Assembly (NCBI GenBank): GCA_002633005.1
Contig: NMRA01000653.1
Coordinates: 162,004-226,003 of the forward strand
Direction of reading: 5' to 3'
DNA from: Phoronis australis
Taxonomy: Eukaryota > Phoronida > Phoronidae
DNA: 64,000 nt
Each line of letters opens with the position of its first letter. Positions within the stretch are counted from its first letter, which is position 1. This document shows, one piece after another, positions 13,099 to 25,124 of the stretch. The notes beneath the pieces were generated by a model that worked only from the letters and a program-made list of their open reading frames with translations, searched no databases and was not told the DNA's origin. The position numbers were made by a program, and so were the translations under genes.

Positions 13099-14437
13099 AT
13101 TATATCCAACCTTATTTAATGGCCTCTATTCTAACTCGTATATCAAAAAACTAAGCTTTGTCAACTAGCAAAAGTATATATTTTCTGAAAGAAGAAAGAT
13201 TAGGAAATATGAAAATATTTTTATTAATGTACCATTACTACGATTACGTAAAAACCTTTCTTAAGTAAAAATTTTATTTTTAAGAAAGGTACATTCATAG
13301 CAAAATAACCCTCGGTCGATTTTAATGAAACCTTTTTAAATGAAAACTTCACCAGTTACCTCAAAAACGCTGTTAGGAATTTTCGAATAGTATTTTTGAT
13401 TGGTTTCTATGACAAATCAACTCGCAAAACGTAAGGTATCTTTGTAAAAACGGAAGTCTTTGTTACATTACTCAAAATTTGGCCTTTATATCGAAAATCC
13501 GAACAGCGTTTTTGAGACTGATGACTAACTATTAATTTTGGAAAGTTTCAGCGAAATCCGTTTTCGAGAACTCGTGTACCTACGTTCCAATAAAGTCGAT
13601 TTGCCGAAGCCGAAAAAAGCCGATTAAACAGGGAGAGTGAAAATCTCAAAGTCTTCCGTTAATTATTCGGAGAAAACTTGTTTTCGGTAAACATAACCTA
13701 AACAAGCCTTAAATATGTTCGCTATTTCAACATTCACTCGGGATGTCAACTGATTTTGCAGTACGTTATTAACTTAATTATCATTAAAACGTACCGTTCC
13801 CAGCTAACTCTTATTCTTGTTTGAGACCTATTTACCCTATTTTATATAAATAGGTCACAGTTCACATAGCCTGTACACGTCACGTACTGGGAGACTGATA
13901 CAAAACCAAGTAAGAAATAGATAACAAAAATCAAATCGGTGGTTAAAGCACGTCGTTAGCATGAGATCAAAACATTGAAATGTTATTAATTGAATGAAGT
14001 TGTTAGGGTGAGGATTTATCTCTTTTCGCAACTTGCTGTGTTCATGACCACAAAGGCCTGAGGTGACCGTATGCATGTAGACGCACACTAAAACTACGTT
14101 TTGTCTTTGTTTTCCCCGGCACCATTCTACCATAAGTACACCTCGTTGACTCAACGTTATGGCGATTTTATAAATGAAAGGGCTGAGGGTATACCAAGCT
14201 GTTTTGTACCTGGTGGGAGATTCGATTTGATTGAAAGGCCTTTAACCTTTAACCTCGAATAAGTAGTAAACAAAAAACACGCGGTTGTGCGGTTCCAAGG
14301 TGGTTCTGTTAATTTTTTTTCTCGCTACGCAGTATATGTTTTGTATTTGAAGTTCCCCTAGAATGAAGATAAGGTATTTTATTAGACACGTGAAATATTG
14401 AAAAAGGCCATTTTTGTGAATAAGGATTTAGATAACC
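13099..14437 (+). mobile_element. 1.34-kb insertion with TTAAG target duplication
   Basis: TTAAG occurs immediately before (13094-13098) and after (14438-14442) this block. The right arm has a single copy at the corresponding empty site (CTTAA, 54948-54952). The ends show weak inverted similarity (TTATATCCAACCTTATTTA versus TTATCTAAATCCTTATTCA). A 99-codon minus-strand frame at 13855-14154 is unrecognised. It is likely a non-autonomous DNA transposon; the superfamily is undetermined. Confidence 0.65.
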
Positions 14438-16139
14438 TTAAGCGGTTCGTGCAAACGATTCAAAATTCTTGCGTAGTTTTGCCGAGCACCCTTGTGCAGA
14501 CAAAAAGCCTGACTTCCCTTGTATTGGTAAGAGCCACTGTGCAATGCCACTTAACGACTCAATCTAAGTACTCCGCTTGGCACTCCTGCAAATTTCTGTT
14601 TCTAAATAAAGAGACAAGTTGCTAAATTTGTAGCAGATGTCATGCGCACAGTTTGATACACAGGAAGCAACTCGGTGAGGTCCGCAGTCACGGCCGAAGA
14701 ACCAATTGCCACTACAAGTGTTTTTAACATTTCGTACTATAAAAATGCATGGCGTAACTCAAAAAGAGTAGGACGGTTATTCCATTGAAAGAAATAGTCG
14801 ACGGATTGTATCTTTTTAATCAATGTCTTACAAGGACTTGTAGCAATGTAAAAAATATTTTGAATTGATTTATTTGAAATAATCGAGAGAATGTTTTTGT
14901 GAGTTCAACTTTCGATTTTTATCCTCACTGCTAAGTGAACAGAACTGTTAGATCAATTTTGATGGGACTGGGAATACGGAGACCGAAAACCACAGCCAAC
15001 ATGGTCCTCAGCAACCATTAATTTAATCTTTCAACAAAAATATTTTTTTAAAAACTGGGATGCTGAAATTTGTTGGACTTTTTATGATCTTTGTGAAAAA
15101 TACTTAAGAAACTGCCTAGTCGTTACGGCTACGTTTATGCTGACTTTAATAGCCCATCGCCGTCAACATCTATGTTATCTTCCAAATTTTTGAACACCGG
15201 GTAAAAAAACAACTTCAAAGGTCAAAATGAATTACCAATCTGACGCAATGCCAAATGCTTAATACACTACAAGCGCGTATCTGATATCCAGCTCCGTCAA
15301 GGGGACACTGAGTGTCCGGAAGTTTAGTGATGACGTGTCATGGCAGTAAATGAAGTAATTTGGACCCGGAAATGAGAATAGACATGCTGCCAAACCAAAT
15401 ACTATAGAGAACAGATTTGCAACGTCGACATTTTCTTGCGTACTTTCCTAGAGTGGTGCCACTCTCCTTACCAATTTCAGTTTCGGGTTAGTGCATTGTG
15501 ACAAAGATTCTCGCATCTATTTTACTGTCTAGTACAACGAAAAAAATGTTTGTCATTGAAACGCTGTTCAAAGTCTTCCAATGATAGATCTGTTGGACTC
15601 GTGTGTACTTTTAGCACCCAATCACACAACAGCCGACCATGATTAGCAGAAGACGTGCTTGCAGGAACTAAAACTTGCTAATTTTACCAGGTGTCGCTAG
15701 TGAGTACGACGTGACGGCTTATGCGCAAGATCACAGATTTCGTCCATTGAAAATATACGGAGTTGGCGGTCCATGTACTATAGTTTATGGTCACACTGGG
15801 TCCAAAACGTAATAATGCTAAGCATTCCCATAGTATTCCTGGTAGTGCAATAACTTGAATCATTTTAGCACGCAAGAAAACAGCAAGAATTAGCAATTTG
15901 TAATAAAATGAGAAAAATGTTAGATTTTGTTGTTTTAGCGCTCTGGTGAAAACTTATCACCTCAAAAAGCCTACCCTATCAAACAATAATCCAAAATTGC
16001 ATTTTCAGCCATAAAACCTAATGTGTCACCTTAAGGCTTGACTAACAACATAACATGTAAACAAACAACAACGGCAGTAAGAAGCATGCTCATTCCATGC
16101 GAATTCTATTTCCGTGGGACGTTATCGTGTACATTACTA

Positions 16140-16149
16140 CTATATATAC
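16140..16149 (+). promoter_or_regulatory. Candidate TATA box of gene 1
   Basis: CTATATATAC lies about 207 bp upstream of the start codon. The same decamer is conserved about 190 bp upstream of gene 2 (47987-47996, minus strand) within a conserved upstream block. A TTTTCAG acceptor-like sequence just before both start codons leaves open a 5'-UTR intron with a more distal promoter. Confidence 0.4.
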
Positions 16150-16355
16150 ATTATAACGTCGTACAAAAATGGCGAATGTGGTATCAAACGAGGGTGGTAA
16201 GAAGCGTGTATTGTATTTTTCAATCAATTGCTGTACAAGCTGGAAAACGTAAACGTCTAGTTATGAAATACGGGACAAAGACATTTATTTGCCTTGAAGG
16301 GATTCGTCAAATTTTATAATACTTTGCTTCATTTTCAGCTAATAATATGAGAAGT

Positions 16356-18147
16356 ATGGAAACAACCACTCGGCTGGTGTTATTTTGTGGATATTTAGCT
16401 GCTGTAGAAACTAGGTCATCCAGCTGGCCGCCCAAAGACTGTGGGAAGTGCTGCTGTAAAATGCACAATTCCGTGCGATATGCCAACTGTAGTTTCCGGG
16501 GGCTCGAAATCCTGCCAGATACTCTACCGGAAGACGTAGAGGCAATTGATGCGAGTTTCAACAATATCCGGGAAATTGATTCACAACAGTTTAAAAGTTA
16601 CCATGCGCTTAAATCTCTCAACTTGAAGTACAACAAAATTGTTTACCTACCGGAAGAGTTATTTATGAATGCAAAAGTTTTGCAGTATTTGAACCTAGCC
16701 GGTAATCTGTTAACGGGGCTGGCGGTGGAGATATTTGCAACACTAAGTTACCTACGGCAAATGGATGGTCTGATGGTAAGAAGCATTCCTCGGGGAGTAT
16801 TTGCGAATCTAAAAAAATTACGTGTTCTATCGTTCACTACAAACCAGACTGAGATCCCCGAGGAACTTTTCACGGGGATGTCTTTAAAAAGCATAGAAAT
16901 CGCCGGGAATAATTTGAAAACGATTCCGGCAAATCTTTTCAATCCGTGTGAAAAAACTTTGAAACAGATCAGAATATCTGGGTCGCAGTTAAGCCAACTT
17001 CCTGAAAAGATCTTCTCAAAACTCAGCATGCTGGAGATGGTCCGTATTACGAGTGACTCCAGTTTAAGTCTACCGAAGAAGTTATTTCAGTCAAGTGTCA
17101 CCAACGTCTCTCCAGAGCTCCTAAAACTTTACAAGATGATGCAAAATCTTGGATTACCGAAACCGCCTACCCGCACGGAACCAAGTACAGTCCAGGAGAT
17201 AGAGATAGACGCTCCTGCCCATCTTCCGCTGGAAATCTTTAACAACCTCCAGTCTTTGGAGAAACTTATTCTTCATCGTGTAACTAATGTGGACACAAAA
17301 CTTCTTCAAGGCCTCGCCAATTTGGACTACGTCGACTTATCGAACTGTGGCTTGGACTCGCTGGTTGGGTCCTGGTTTCAAGATCTCAGAAATATCAAAT
17401 ATCTTGACCTTAGTTTCAATAAAATAAAGTCAATTGACAATGCGTCGTTTATCGGACTGCAGTATCTGAAAGTGCTGAATCTAAGTAATAACTCGCTAAA
17501 AACGCTCTCCCCATCCTCCTTCGCTGATTTGAAAAATTCCCTGGAAGTTATCAATTTATCAAATAACTCCATTGAGAATCTACCTCCTGCTCTTTTCCAA
17601 AGGATGTGGTCTCTCAACAATCTGGACCTGAAGCACAACAAAATCACGGCGGTCGACAGAGATGCATTTAAAGGATCAAAAAAGTTGCTCGTTCTGGATA
17701 TGTCTCACAATGCAATAAGCAACGCAGAGCCACAAATTTTTAGAGAACTCACGGATCTGACGTACCTGTATCTGCATCACAATGACATCGGAGCTCTTTC
17801 CAACTCACTTTTGGAGACCTGTACTTACCTGCACCAGCTGAATCTTGCTTTCAATCGTTTCACAGAGGTTCCACAACATTTCTTACCCAATCACCATTTT
17901 CTTGAGCGCGTGTCGGTCCAAGGTAACAACTTAACGTGCAACTGTGGACTAGCCAGCATTCTTTACTATTTTCTGTATTCAACCACCGCCACGACAACAC
18001 TAGAGGGCGAATGTACCTTGCCAAAGAGGCTGAAAGGAAGAATGTTGGAGAAATTGCTCATGGACGAAATATGCACCCCAGAGGAAGTTGATTCTCTGTT
18101 CGTTAAAATGTCAGCAGACAATACGTTTGTTTCCTCAGTACCAACAA
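16356..18147 (+). CDS. Gene 1 exon 1: signal peptide and complete LRR ectodomain of a VLR/GPIb-alpha-like receptor
   Basis: This exon encodes residues 1-597 of a predicted 1206-residue type I membrane protein. Residues 1-20 form a signal peptide. The LRRNT uses Cys29, 32, 34 and 45, with an extra Cys at 33. About 18 LRRs of the LxxLxLxxN type follow, the eighth carrying an insertion of about 30 residues rich in Pro and Thr. The LRRCT uses Cys528, 530, 553 and 573 (CxC-x22-C-x19-C). The Met at 16356 is preferred to the upstream in-frame Met at 16347 because only the former is conserved in gene 2. The exon ends in phase 1 at the consensus donor A|GTGAGT; reading through would stop nine bases later. 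LRRs in one exon followed by a Thr/Pro stalk is the plan of lamprey VLRs and GPIb-alpha. Ligand recognition at the cell surface is inferred, not shown. Confidence 0.92.
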
Positions 18148-19603
18148 GTGAGTAAATGTGTTCAACTTTCTGAAAAATAAGGAAATGATTTAAGCATTAT
18201 ATTTTGCTCAAATAGTTAGCTGATTTTTAACGACAAAAGATTTTGACATCTCTTTTGTTTAAATTGTACCTACAAAGTGCATAGAATTGACTATAATCAC
18301 ATACGGAAGTCATCGGCCAATGTGTTGTTAAGCAGAATGGCGTCACACTACCAAGTAATGTCGTAGGCCATGGATGGCGGAAATGACCCTTAAGTTGGGA
18401 ATGGGCGAAAGGGGCACACCCATTGGTCACACATAGAGAAAATATGAGAGCTATATTGAAGACCATGGGTACGAAATTTTACTAGTCCGACAAAGTACGA
18501 CTGTTCGTTATTCCAACATAAGTCCGGAAGTTCATGAATTAGAAGATCCATATGTCCAGAAACTAGTATCGGCAGCGTGGCAGTATAAGTTTAAAAACAA
18601 CAGCGAAAACTCAGTACATAATGTCGAACGTCGTTTCGAACCTTTGGCGCTCGGTCGTTGACATATTTGTTTCAGCCAGACCTTTCGCTTGCAGAACATT
18701 TTCGAAATTACTGTTCGGAACCTTGTTTCTGTCATTATTGTTATGAGTGATCAAGTTAATTAAAACCAACTTCTTAAATTTCGTACTTATGAACTTTCAC
18801 GCTGCCTTGCATTCAGTTAAATGGACATGCGTTCTTTCGGTCTTATGCATCTTTGGACTTATGGAACAGACAAACCTTTGATGCAGATTGTAGGAAGTAG
18901 TGGCCGGTTGCATGAAACAGTCCCAAATAAGGACTCGGATAAGGTCCCTAAGTCGTTTTCGTATTTGTGTCTTTATGGACTAACAGGTATAATTTCATCT
19001 CGATTGCGAGCTCCTCTTTGTTTAATGACATTTTCTAATAATATAACTAAAAACTGAGCCCAGAATTCATTGAGAATAAATAGGAACTCAGCCCTAACAT
19101 TGGGGGTGTTGCATGAAACGATCCCTAAATATTCTCCATAAAATTGACAATTCAACATAGACTTCACTCTCGATTTGCACTAACGTAAAAAACTGACTTA
19201 GTAACGAAACTAAAACAATACAAGAAAGAGCAATCAATGCTTTCACAAGTCCAAAAGTAGGCAGTAGATTTAGGGAACTTAGTTGAGTCCCTGTTTGCAA
19301 CTGTTTCATGCAACCGGGCAAATGGAACTTCGAATTTTGTCCACCTCTAAACTGGTAAAACTCGTGGATCTTAGGACAAGTGGACATTCGGATTGTGAAC
19401 ATTGACCCGTTTCAAACATTTAAACGATTAACCGTTCAGTAATTTTGGTGCGCGTTTCATTATTAAGCATTGTCAAGATTACATCTACTCAATTCGCAAA
19501 TAGTGAATAGTTTGATGGTTTCTATTTAAGAGACAAAATCCTGCTAAAGTCCAGTGAAACATGCAATGAACATTAATAGGATCTAACAGTTCATTTCATT
19601 AGC

Positions 19604-19690
19604 CAAAGTCACGTGTTCTCATTTAATCTCTCACGTAATCTCGTGAAGTCTTGCTTTTTAGCGTGGTTCTAGCATTACTGAACGAGAGGC
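19604..19690 (-). mobile_element. MITE family B, shared truncated copy
   Basis: This is a reverse-oriented relative of 12744-12868, ending CATTACTGAACGAGAGG. It occupies the mirrored position of 44819-44922, so it was inserted before the arms were duplicated. Confidence 0.6.
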
Positions 19691-20163
19691 TGGGTTCCAA
19701 GAAAACAAAATATAATACTTTGGCACAGCATCTCGTAGGGAAATTTACCTGGGCGTTGTTGGATAATGTGGGAGCTCAAGCATCCCCGCCCCCCTCGTCT
19801 GCCGTTCATGTAGGAAGATGATGCGCTGCAGGAATTTACCATTGCTGATGCTACTGGAGTTATTTTGAAAAATAGGACATGTTTCGAATGTTATGAAATG
19901 TGCGTGAAGCGTGTAGTTAGTCTTATTCAATATGATGTGGCTGTTTTTTTGTCACTTCCAGTTGATTTTGATTCGATCGCTGATGCTTTGTGCATTATAT
20001 GTGATGATGGGCTTAAAAATTTGATTTATATGAAAAATTTCCTCGAGGGCGCAAACTTTCATGGTTCTGTACGTTTCTATTAATTATTGACACACACATG
20101 TGTAAATTGATCTTGATGATGCTACTATTTTCAAAACGACCGGAAGTGAAATGACGAATTATA

Positions 20164-20320
20164 GCGGCGAGTCCAGGGTTTTGAGTTAGGGGGATGGGGC
20201 AAGTCAGAGTATTAGCCATGATTTTGCCCGTCAAACATTCGCACCCCCAAACTTCCAAATGGAATCTGGTAGACTTTTAGAGGGGTGCATTGGCCCTTCG
20301 GCCCCCCTAAATCCGCCACT
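20164..20320 (-). mobile_element. MITE family A, shared copy
   Basis: It starts GCGAGTCCAGGGTTTTG and ends CCTAAATCCGCCACT. The mirrored copy lies at 43870-44024 in the right arm. It is non-coding. Confidence 0.65.
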
Positions 20321-20655
20321 AAGTTATCGACGAAATCCCGTTTCCACATGCAAACAATTGTTACCACTGAAGCACAAGAATTGTAAAAACTTGGTAACCT
20401 GAAGGGTCAGGGCTCCTCGCACATTAGCACAAATTTTTAACCAATTTGTTTCAAGCAATTCATATCTAATCCGGCAAGAGTGAAACAAAAATGGGTTTTA
20501 ACGACATAGTTCATACTCTCATGACAACCCATTTTTGTAATATACCACACTGGTCTATTTTAACATTTTGAATTTCTAAGTTGTGAAATAGTCACAGCCC
20601 CGGGGTTACGCCAATGTTTTGGTCGGGATTTGTGTTAAGAAATCTAGGAGAAACA
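20318..20655 (+). repeat. First copy of second N-joined duplication
   Basis: It is repeated at 20657-21003 with a single N at 20656. The right arm has a single copy at about 43560-43870. An internal segment of about 90 bp (20488-20577) is in opposite orientation to the second copy. Confidence 0.8.
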
Positions 20656-20656
20656 N

Positions 20657-21003
20657 ACTAAGTTATCGACGAAATCCCGTTTCCTCATGCAAACAATTGT
20701 TACCACTGAAGCACAAGAATCGTAAAAACTTGGTAACCTGAAGGGTCAGGGCTCCTCGCACATTAGCACAAATTTTTAACCAATTTGTTTCAAGCAATTC
20801 ATATCTAATCCGGCAAGAGTGAAACAGAAATTCAAAATGATAAAACAGACCAGTGTGGTATATTACAAAAATGGGTTGTCATGAGAGTATGAACTATGTC
20901 GTTAAAACCCATTTTTGTTTCACTCTTGTTGTGAAATAGTCACAGCCCCGGGGTTACGCCAATGTTTTGGTCGGGATTTGTGTTAAGAAATCTAGGAGAA
21001 ACA
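20657..21003 (+). repeat. Second copy of second N-joined duplication, with inverted core
   Basis: This copy matches 20318-20655 at both ends, but its core at about 20826-20918 is reverse-complemented. Here the core is bracketed by GAGTGAAAC and GTTTCACTC, which could have mediated the inversion. The right arm matches the orientation of the first copy. Confidence 0.78.
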
Positions 21004-21676
21004 TTCTTCAAGATAGTTCACTATGAAAGACCTCCACGTAGAAGTTCTCATTTGGCCTTTTTGCCTGTTAAGCTATCAATGTTCAGGACTTTCGTAAGGC
21101 GAGACAATTTATCTCGGATGAAAAGTGGCCTCGTGACTTCGAACAATGGACTGATATATCCCGCGTTTTGTTGAGAATTCAAAAACATGTACTGGGCTCT
21201 GTTTCATATTAAGTTTCTTAGGACTCAAGTCAGAAATTTGGTCTTACACGCCACACAACTATTTCTGAAAAATAATCTGAAAAATAATAAAATCCCACTT
21301 GAGCAAAATGCTAAGTGTCTGAGAACAAACACGAAACTGCTAGTTATTGAGATAATTTCTATTATTTACTTCTATGCTGTGGTGTGTTAATAATTCCTTG
21401 GATAAACGTTTTTTAGCAATTGCGAAGTGGGAGTGTAAGACCGAATTTCTGTCTCGAGTCTTTCAGCCATTTTCACGAAACAGACCACAGATGTGGGTAA
21501 AAATATTACTAGTTGTATTGTAATTCTCCTTAAGTCATGGAGATTGATCTGTACCTAAAACTTCACGGCGTTTACATGGTGTAGAAACGTCTCACTGTTT
21601 ACTGTAAATAGCTACATACATACTCAACACACATGTGTTTTCTGTTGTGTTAACAGTTTTAACGTTTTCCGTCTAG

Positions 21677-23119
21677 GGCAAAGACAATTTTTGGTATCGA
21701 CAACTCCAGCTATTGCAGCGACAACTACTACTGCTACTGCAGCACCAATGACTTCTACAATACCACCAATGAATACCACAACACAGGAAACTACAATAAC
21801 AATTATCAAGTCACCAACAACTACCTCTAGACCATCAACTGCCTCTACACCAACGACTACCACAACACCAACGACTACCACAACACCAACGACTACTACG
21901 ACATCAAAGACTACCACTACACCAGCAACTACCACTACACCAACGACTACCACNNNNNNNNNNNNNNNNNNNNNNNNNNNNNNNNNNNNNNNNNNNNNNN
22001 NNNNNNNNNNNNNNNNNNNNNNNNNNNNNNNNNNNNNNNNNNNNNNNNNNNNNNNNNNNNNNNNNNNNNNNNNNNNNNNNNNNNNNNNNNNNNNNNNNNN
22101 NNNNNNNNNNNNNNNNNNNNNNNNNNNNNNNNNNNNNNNNNNNNNNNNNNNNNNNNNNNNNNNNNNNNNNNNNNNNNNNNNNNNNNNNNNNNNNNNNNNN
22201 NNNNNNNNNNNNNNNNNNNNNNNNNNNNNNNNNNNNNNNNNNNNNNNNNNNNNNNNNNNNNNNNNNNNNNNNNNNNNNNNNNNNNNNNNNNNNNNNNNNN
22301 NNNNNNNNACACCAACAACTACCACTACACCAACGACTACCACTACTCCAACGACTACCACTACACCATCAACTACCACTACACCATCAACTACCACTAC
22401 ACCAATAACTACCACTACAGCAACGACTACCACTAGACCAACAACTATCACTACACTAACAACTACCACAACACCAGCAACTACCACTGTACTAATGACT
22501 ATCAATACGTCATCAACTACCACTACACCAATAACTGCCACTACACCAACAACTACCACTACACCAACGACTACCACTACACCGGCAACTACCACTACAG
22601 GAGCGACTACCACTACACCAGCAACTACCACTACACCAATATCTACCACTATACCAACTATCACTACAGCATCGACTACTACAACACCAATGACTATCAC
22701 TACACCAATAACTACCATTACACAAGCAACAACTACTACACCAACAACTATCACTATACCATCGATTACCACTGCACCAACGACTACAACTCCAACAACA
22801 ACTATCTCTACACCAACGACCTCCACAACACTAACGACTACCACAATACCGACGACTAGCTTAACACCACCAACAACGACCACTTCACTAACAACAATTA
22901 ACCAAACACCTACTACACCTATACCAACGCCAACAATTTCCACATCATCAGGTAGACCAAGACCGACAACCAAAGTTCCAACAACAGGTACACCACCACT
23001 AACGAGAGTAACACGAATTACTACTATCTATACACCAATAACAAGTTTAATACCAACAACGGCAACTACAAGCACTGTGCACGGGGTTATGAGAAAGGCT
23101 AGAGATGAAATACGTATAG
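21677..23119 (+). CDS. Gene 1 exon 2: Thr/Pro mucin-like stalk
   Basis: The acceptor CCGTCTAG precedes a phase-1 exon that opens RQRQFLVSTTPA. It then runs through many TPTTTT units encoded by an 18-bp minisatellite, ending with less regular Thr/Pro sequence. Gene 2 opens its stalk exon with the matching REKQFLVSTTPA, confirming the junction. Dense Thr/Pro implies heavy O-glycosylation and an extended stalk holding the LRR head away from the membrane. A run of 355 Ns (21954-22308) interrupts the repeat; the frame is preserved across it, but true length is unknown. The exon ends at the donor G|GTAAGG (phase 1); without splicing the frame would continue into about 33 unrelated residues and stop at 23220. 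Confidence 0.85.
21954..22308. other. Assembly gap in the stalk minisatellite
   Basis: A run of 355 Ns is flanked on both sides by the 18-bp ACACCAACGACTACCACT-type repeat. It probably marks an unresolved repeat array, so the stalk length of gene 1 is not reliable. Confidence 0.95.
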
Positions 23120-25124
23120 GTAAGGGTTGTTTCTTAATTTTATATTTTGGTAAACAATCTTTTGTCTTATTTGCTGCTGCTCAGAAAGACTGTTCATTGG
23201 AACGCTCGATTTTCTTATAGCGAATACAAACCCACGTTTTGTCCAAAAATGGTTCTTATGATTTAGGCTCCTTTGGGCTCCTTTAGGCTCCTTTAGGCTA
23301 TAAAGTTGGTCGCAGCTTGTTGCTTACTCTGGTAAGAAGTTATTTCTTAGTTAGTGAAGAACTGAAAATTCTTTAACGCTTAAGATAATGCTCGGCAAAC
23401 AAAATGTCATTGGTGTCACTTTGATCTTGCATCAGATATCAAATTGTGCAACTACCGGTAACTCCAGGTTCATGGCCGTAAGAAAAATAAACAGTCAATA
23501 TCACTCCCGTCATATTCAAATCAGGTAACGTAATAATACATTCAGTAAATTGACAGATACCTAGTCTTGTTCGATACCTAGCCAGAGACGTTCATTAAGT
23601 TGGCTGTAAGCCCTCGCTCAGCCCAAGGAACGAACTTTGAATTTAGACCACTTAACGTTGGAAATTTGATCCCAACTTGTTCCTTACTGAGATGAGAAGT
23701 GATTTCAGAATTTGTACTCCAGAATTTGAAGTTCGTTATTCTTAAAGACCGTGCTCAGCGTATGAAATAACACGCTTCAGAGGACAGCTTGTGGAGTCTG
23801 GTCTCTAGAAATAACGCCCTGACGAGATTTGAAATTACACCGGATGTGACTAAAGAACAACTTATGACCAAAATCACGGCACGTGGTTAAAATTTAAAAT
23901 TGATTTTTATGGTGAAAGGTGGGTTCAAAGAGGTTGATAATGCTAACAAGATCACGACCAAACATTAGAACTCGGTTTTCATAGAATGAGTACATACACC
24001 CTACTGACGACTACTCAACTGGACTTGGAATAAACGAGGGAAAATCCAGGGTAGTGAAACGTACTAAAAAGTGAAGCCAACGTTTGGAGACGCAGTTTGT
24101 CACTTTCTTAAGTGGGACTTTGCGTGTTTTCCTCAAGTATCAAACGAGTGCGTTAACCATATACAGACTCAAAATGCTGTTTACTAGCTCCATTCTGTAA
24201 GTGCACTTGTAATCTACTCGACATAGGAACTCGCAGTATGTACAACGTAACAGGTATTATGAAGGCAAACACAATAGTCTTGAGACATCTGTCGTGATAC
24301 TTGAGTAAAACACGCTATTTTTATATTGAAAATAACGAACGGTGCCTCCAAACATTGGAGTCACTTGTTATTAAAGTTCACTGAGTCCTCAGCAATCACT
24401 CAGCAGGACACTGGATATTCCAGCGTTTTATACTTGTTGAATTGAGTACATGTAGTCATTCTGTGAGGTATTGAGCTCCTATACATCGTTATAGTAGTGT
24501 GATTATCTTTAATGGATACGTACGTCCCAGACGAATTTCCGGACAACTTATAGTATGTACTATTATGTTAAATCTGACTTAAATTCATTTTTCTTATAAC
24601 CACGAGGTTGGAATAATTTTTGTACAGTTTGATTCCCACCAGTTGGAGAGTCTGTAAATTAAGGATGATAAGGGGAAATGGAACGTTGTTTTGAACAAGA
24701 CATGGATAAAGAAAAAATACTGCTCAACCACTGACTAATGCTAGTCTGTTGCCATTGGGTAGTCATTCAGAAATGTTCGACATGTGGCGCGAAATCTCTA
24801 ATGTTAGACGGTCTTCTGATGGGATAGTTTTATTAAATAAAGAGCAAACATTTCACACAATTATAATTCTAGTTTCAAAATGGATAAATTATGATAAGCA
24901 CGAAAGTTTTGGGACATCCAATTGCTGTTGATATAAAAGGAATTATTTCATCTACTAGAAATTGCATTGCAATCACATCAAAATTAAATTATTGTTTGAC
25001 ATGTATGACTTTATTAATTAAATTGTTGTGGTTGTAGTAAAGTTATGTTAAAAGAATATCATTGCAGTGTTGGTGGGGACGCCGGGTGTTAAAAATTATG
25101 ATTGTCAATTGTCTTTAATTCTAG
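23120..25124 (+). other. Intron 2 of gene 1, absent from gene 2
   Basis: This is a 2.0-kb phase-1 intron from GTAAGG to TTCTAG. It contains a short tandem GGCTCCTTT repeat near 23265-23298 and otherwise nothing I recognise. Gene 2 has no sequence corresponding to it; its stalk repeats run directly into the membrane segment. Confidence 0.7.

Larger units (their letters stand above)
11371..16100 (+). other. Upstream region of gene 1, no further gene seen
   Basis: This is non-coding as far as I can tell. It contains a 172-bp inverted-repeat element (12322-12493), a MITE (12744-12868) and a 1.34-kb insertion (13099-14437). A stretch at about 14690-15830 has no clear counterpart in the right arm, where about 6.2 kb of different sequence sits instead. 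The final part (15830-16100) is conserved with the region upstream of gene 2. Confidence 0.55.
18148..21676 (+). other. Intron 1 of gene 1
   Basis: This is a 3.5-kb phase-1 intron between the LRR and stalk exons. It contains a MITE family B copy (19604-19690), a MITE family A copy (20164-20320) and an N-joined direct duplication (20318-21003). No coding exon is supported in it. The equivalent intron of gene 2 (38844-45979) is twice as long because of insertions. Confidence 0.75.

Noticed and set aside
16347-16355. Upstream ATG of gene 1 as the start
   Set aside because: It adds only three residues, and the codon is not conserved in gene 2, where the first Met is the second gene 1 Met.
21624-22973. 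Long minus-strand valine-rich open frame over the gene 1 stalk, and its equivalent at 37868-38851 on the plus strand
   Set aside because: It is the antisense reading of the ACN threonine-codon minisatellite. No signal, start context or splice structure; the sense frame joins both neighbours in exact phase.
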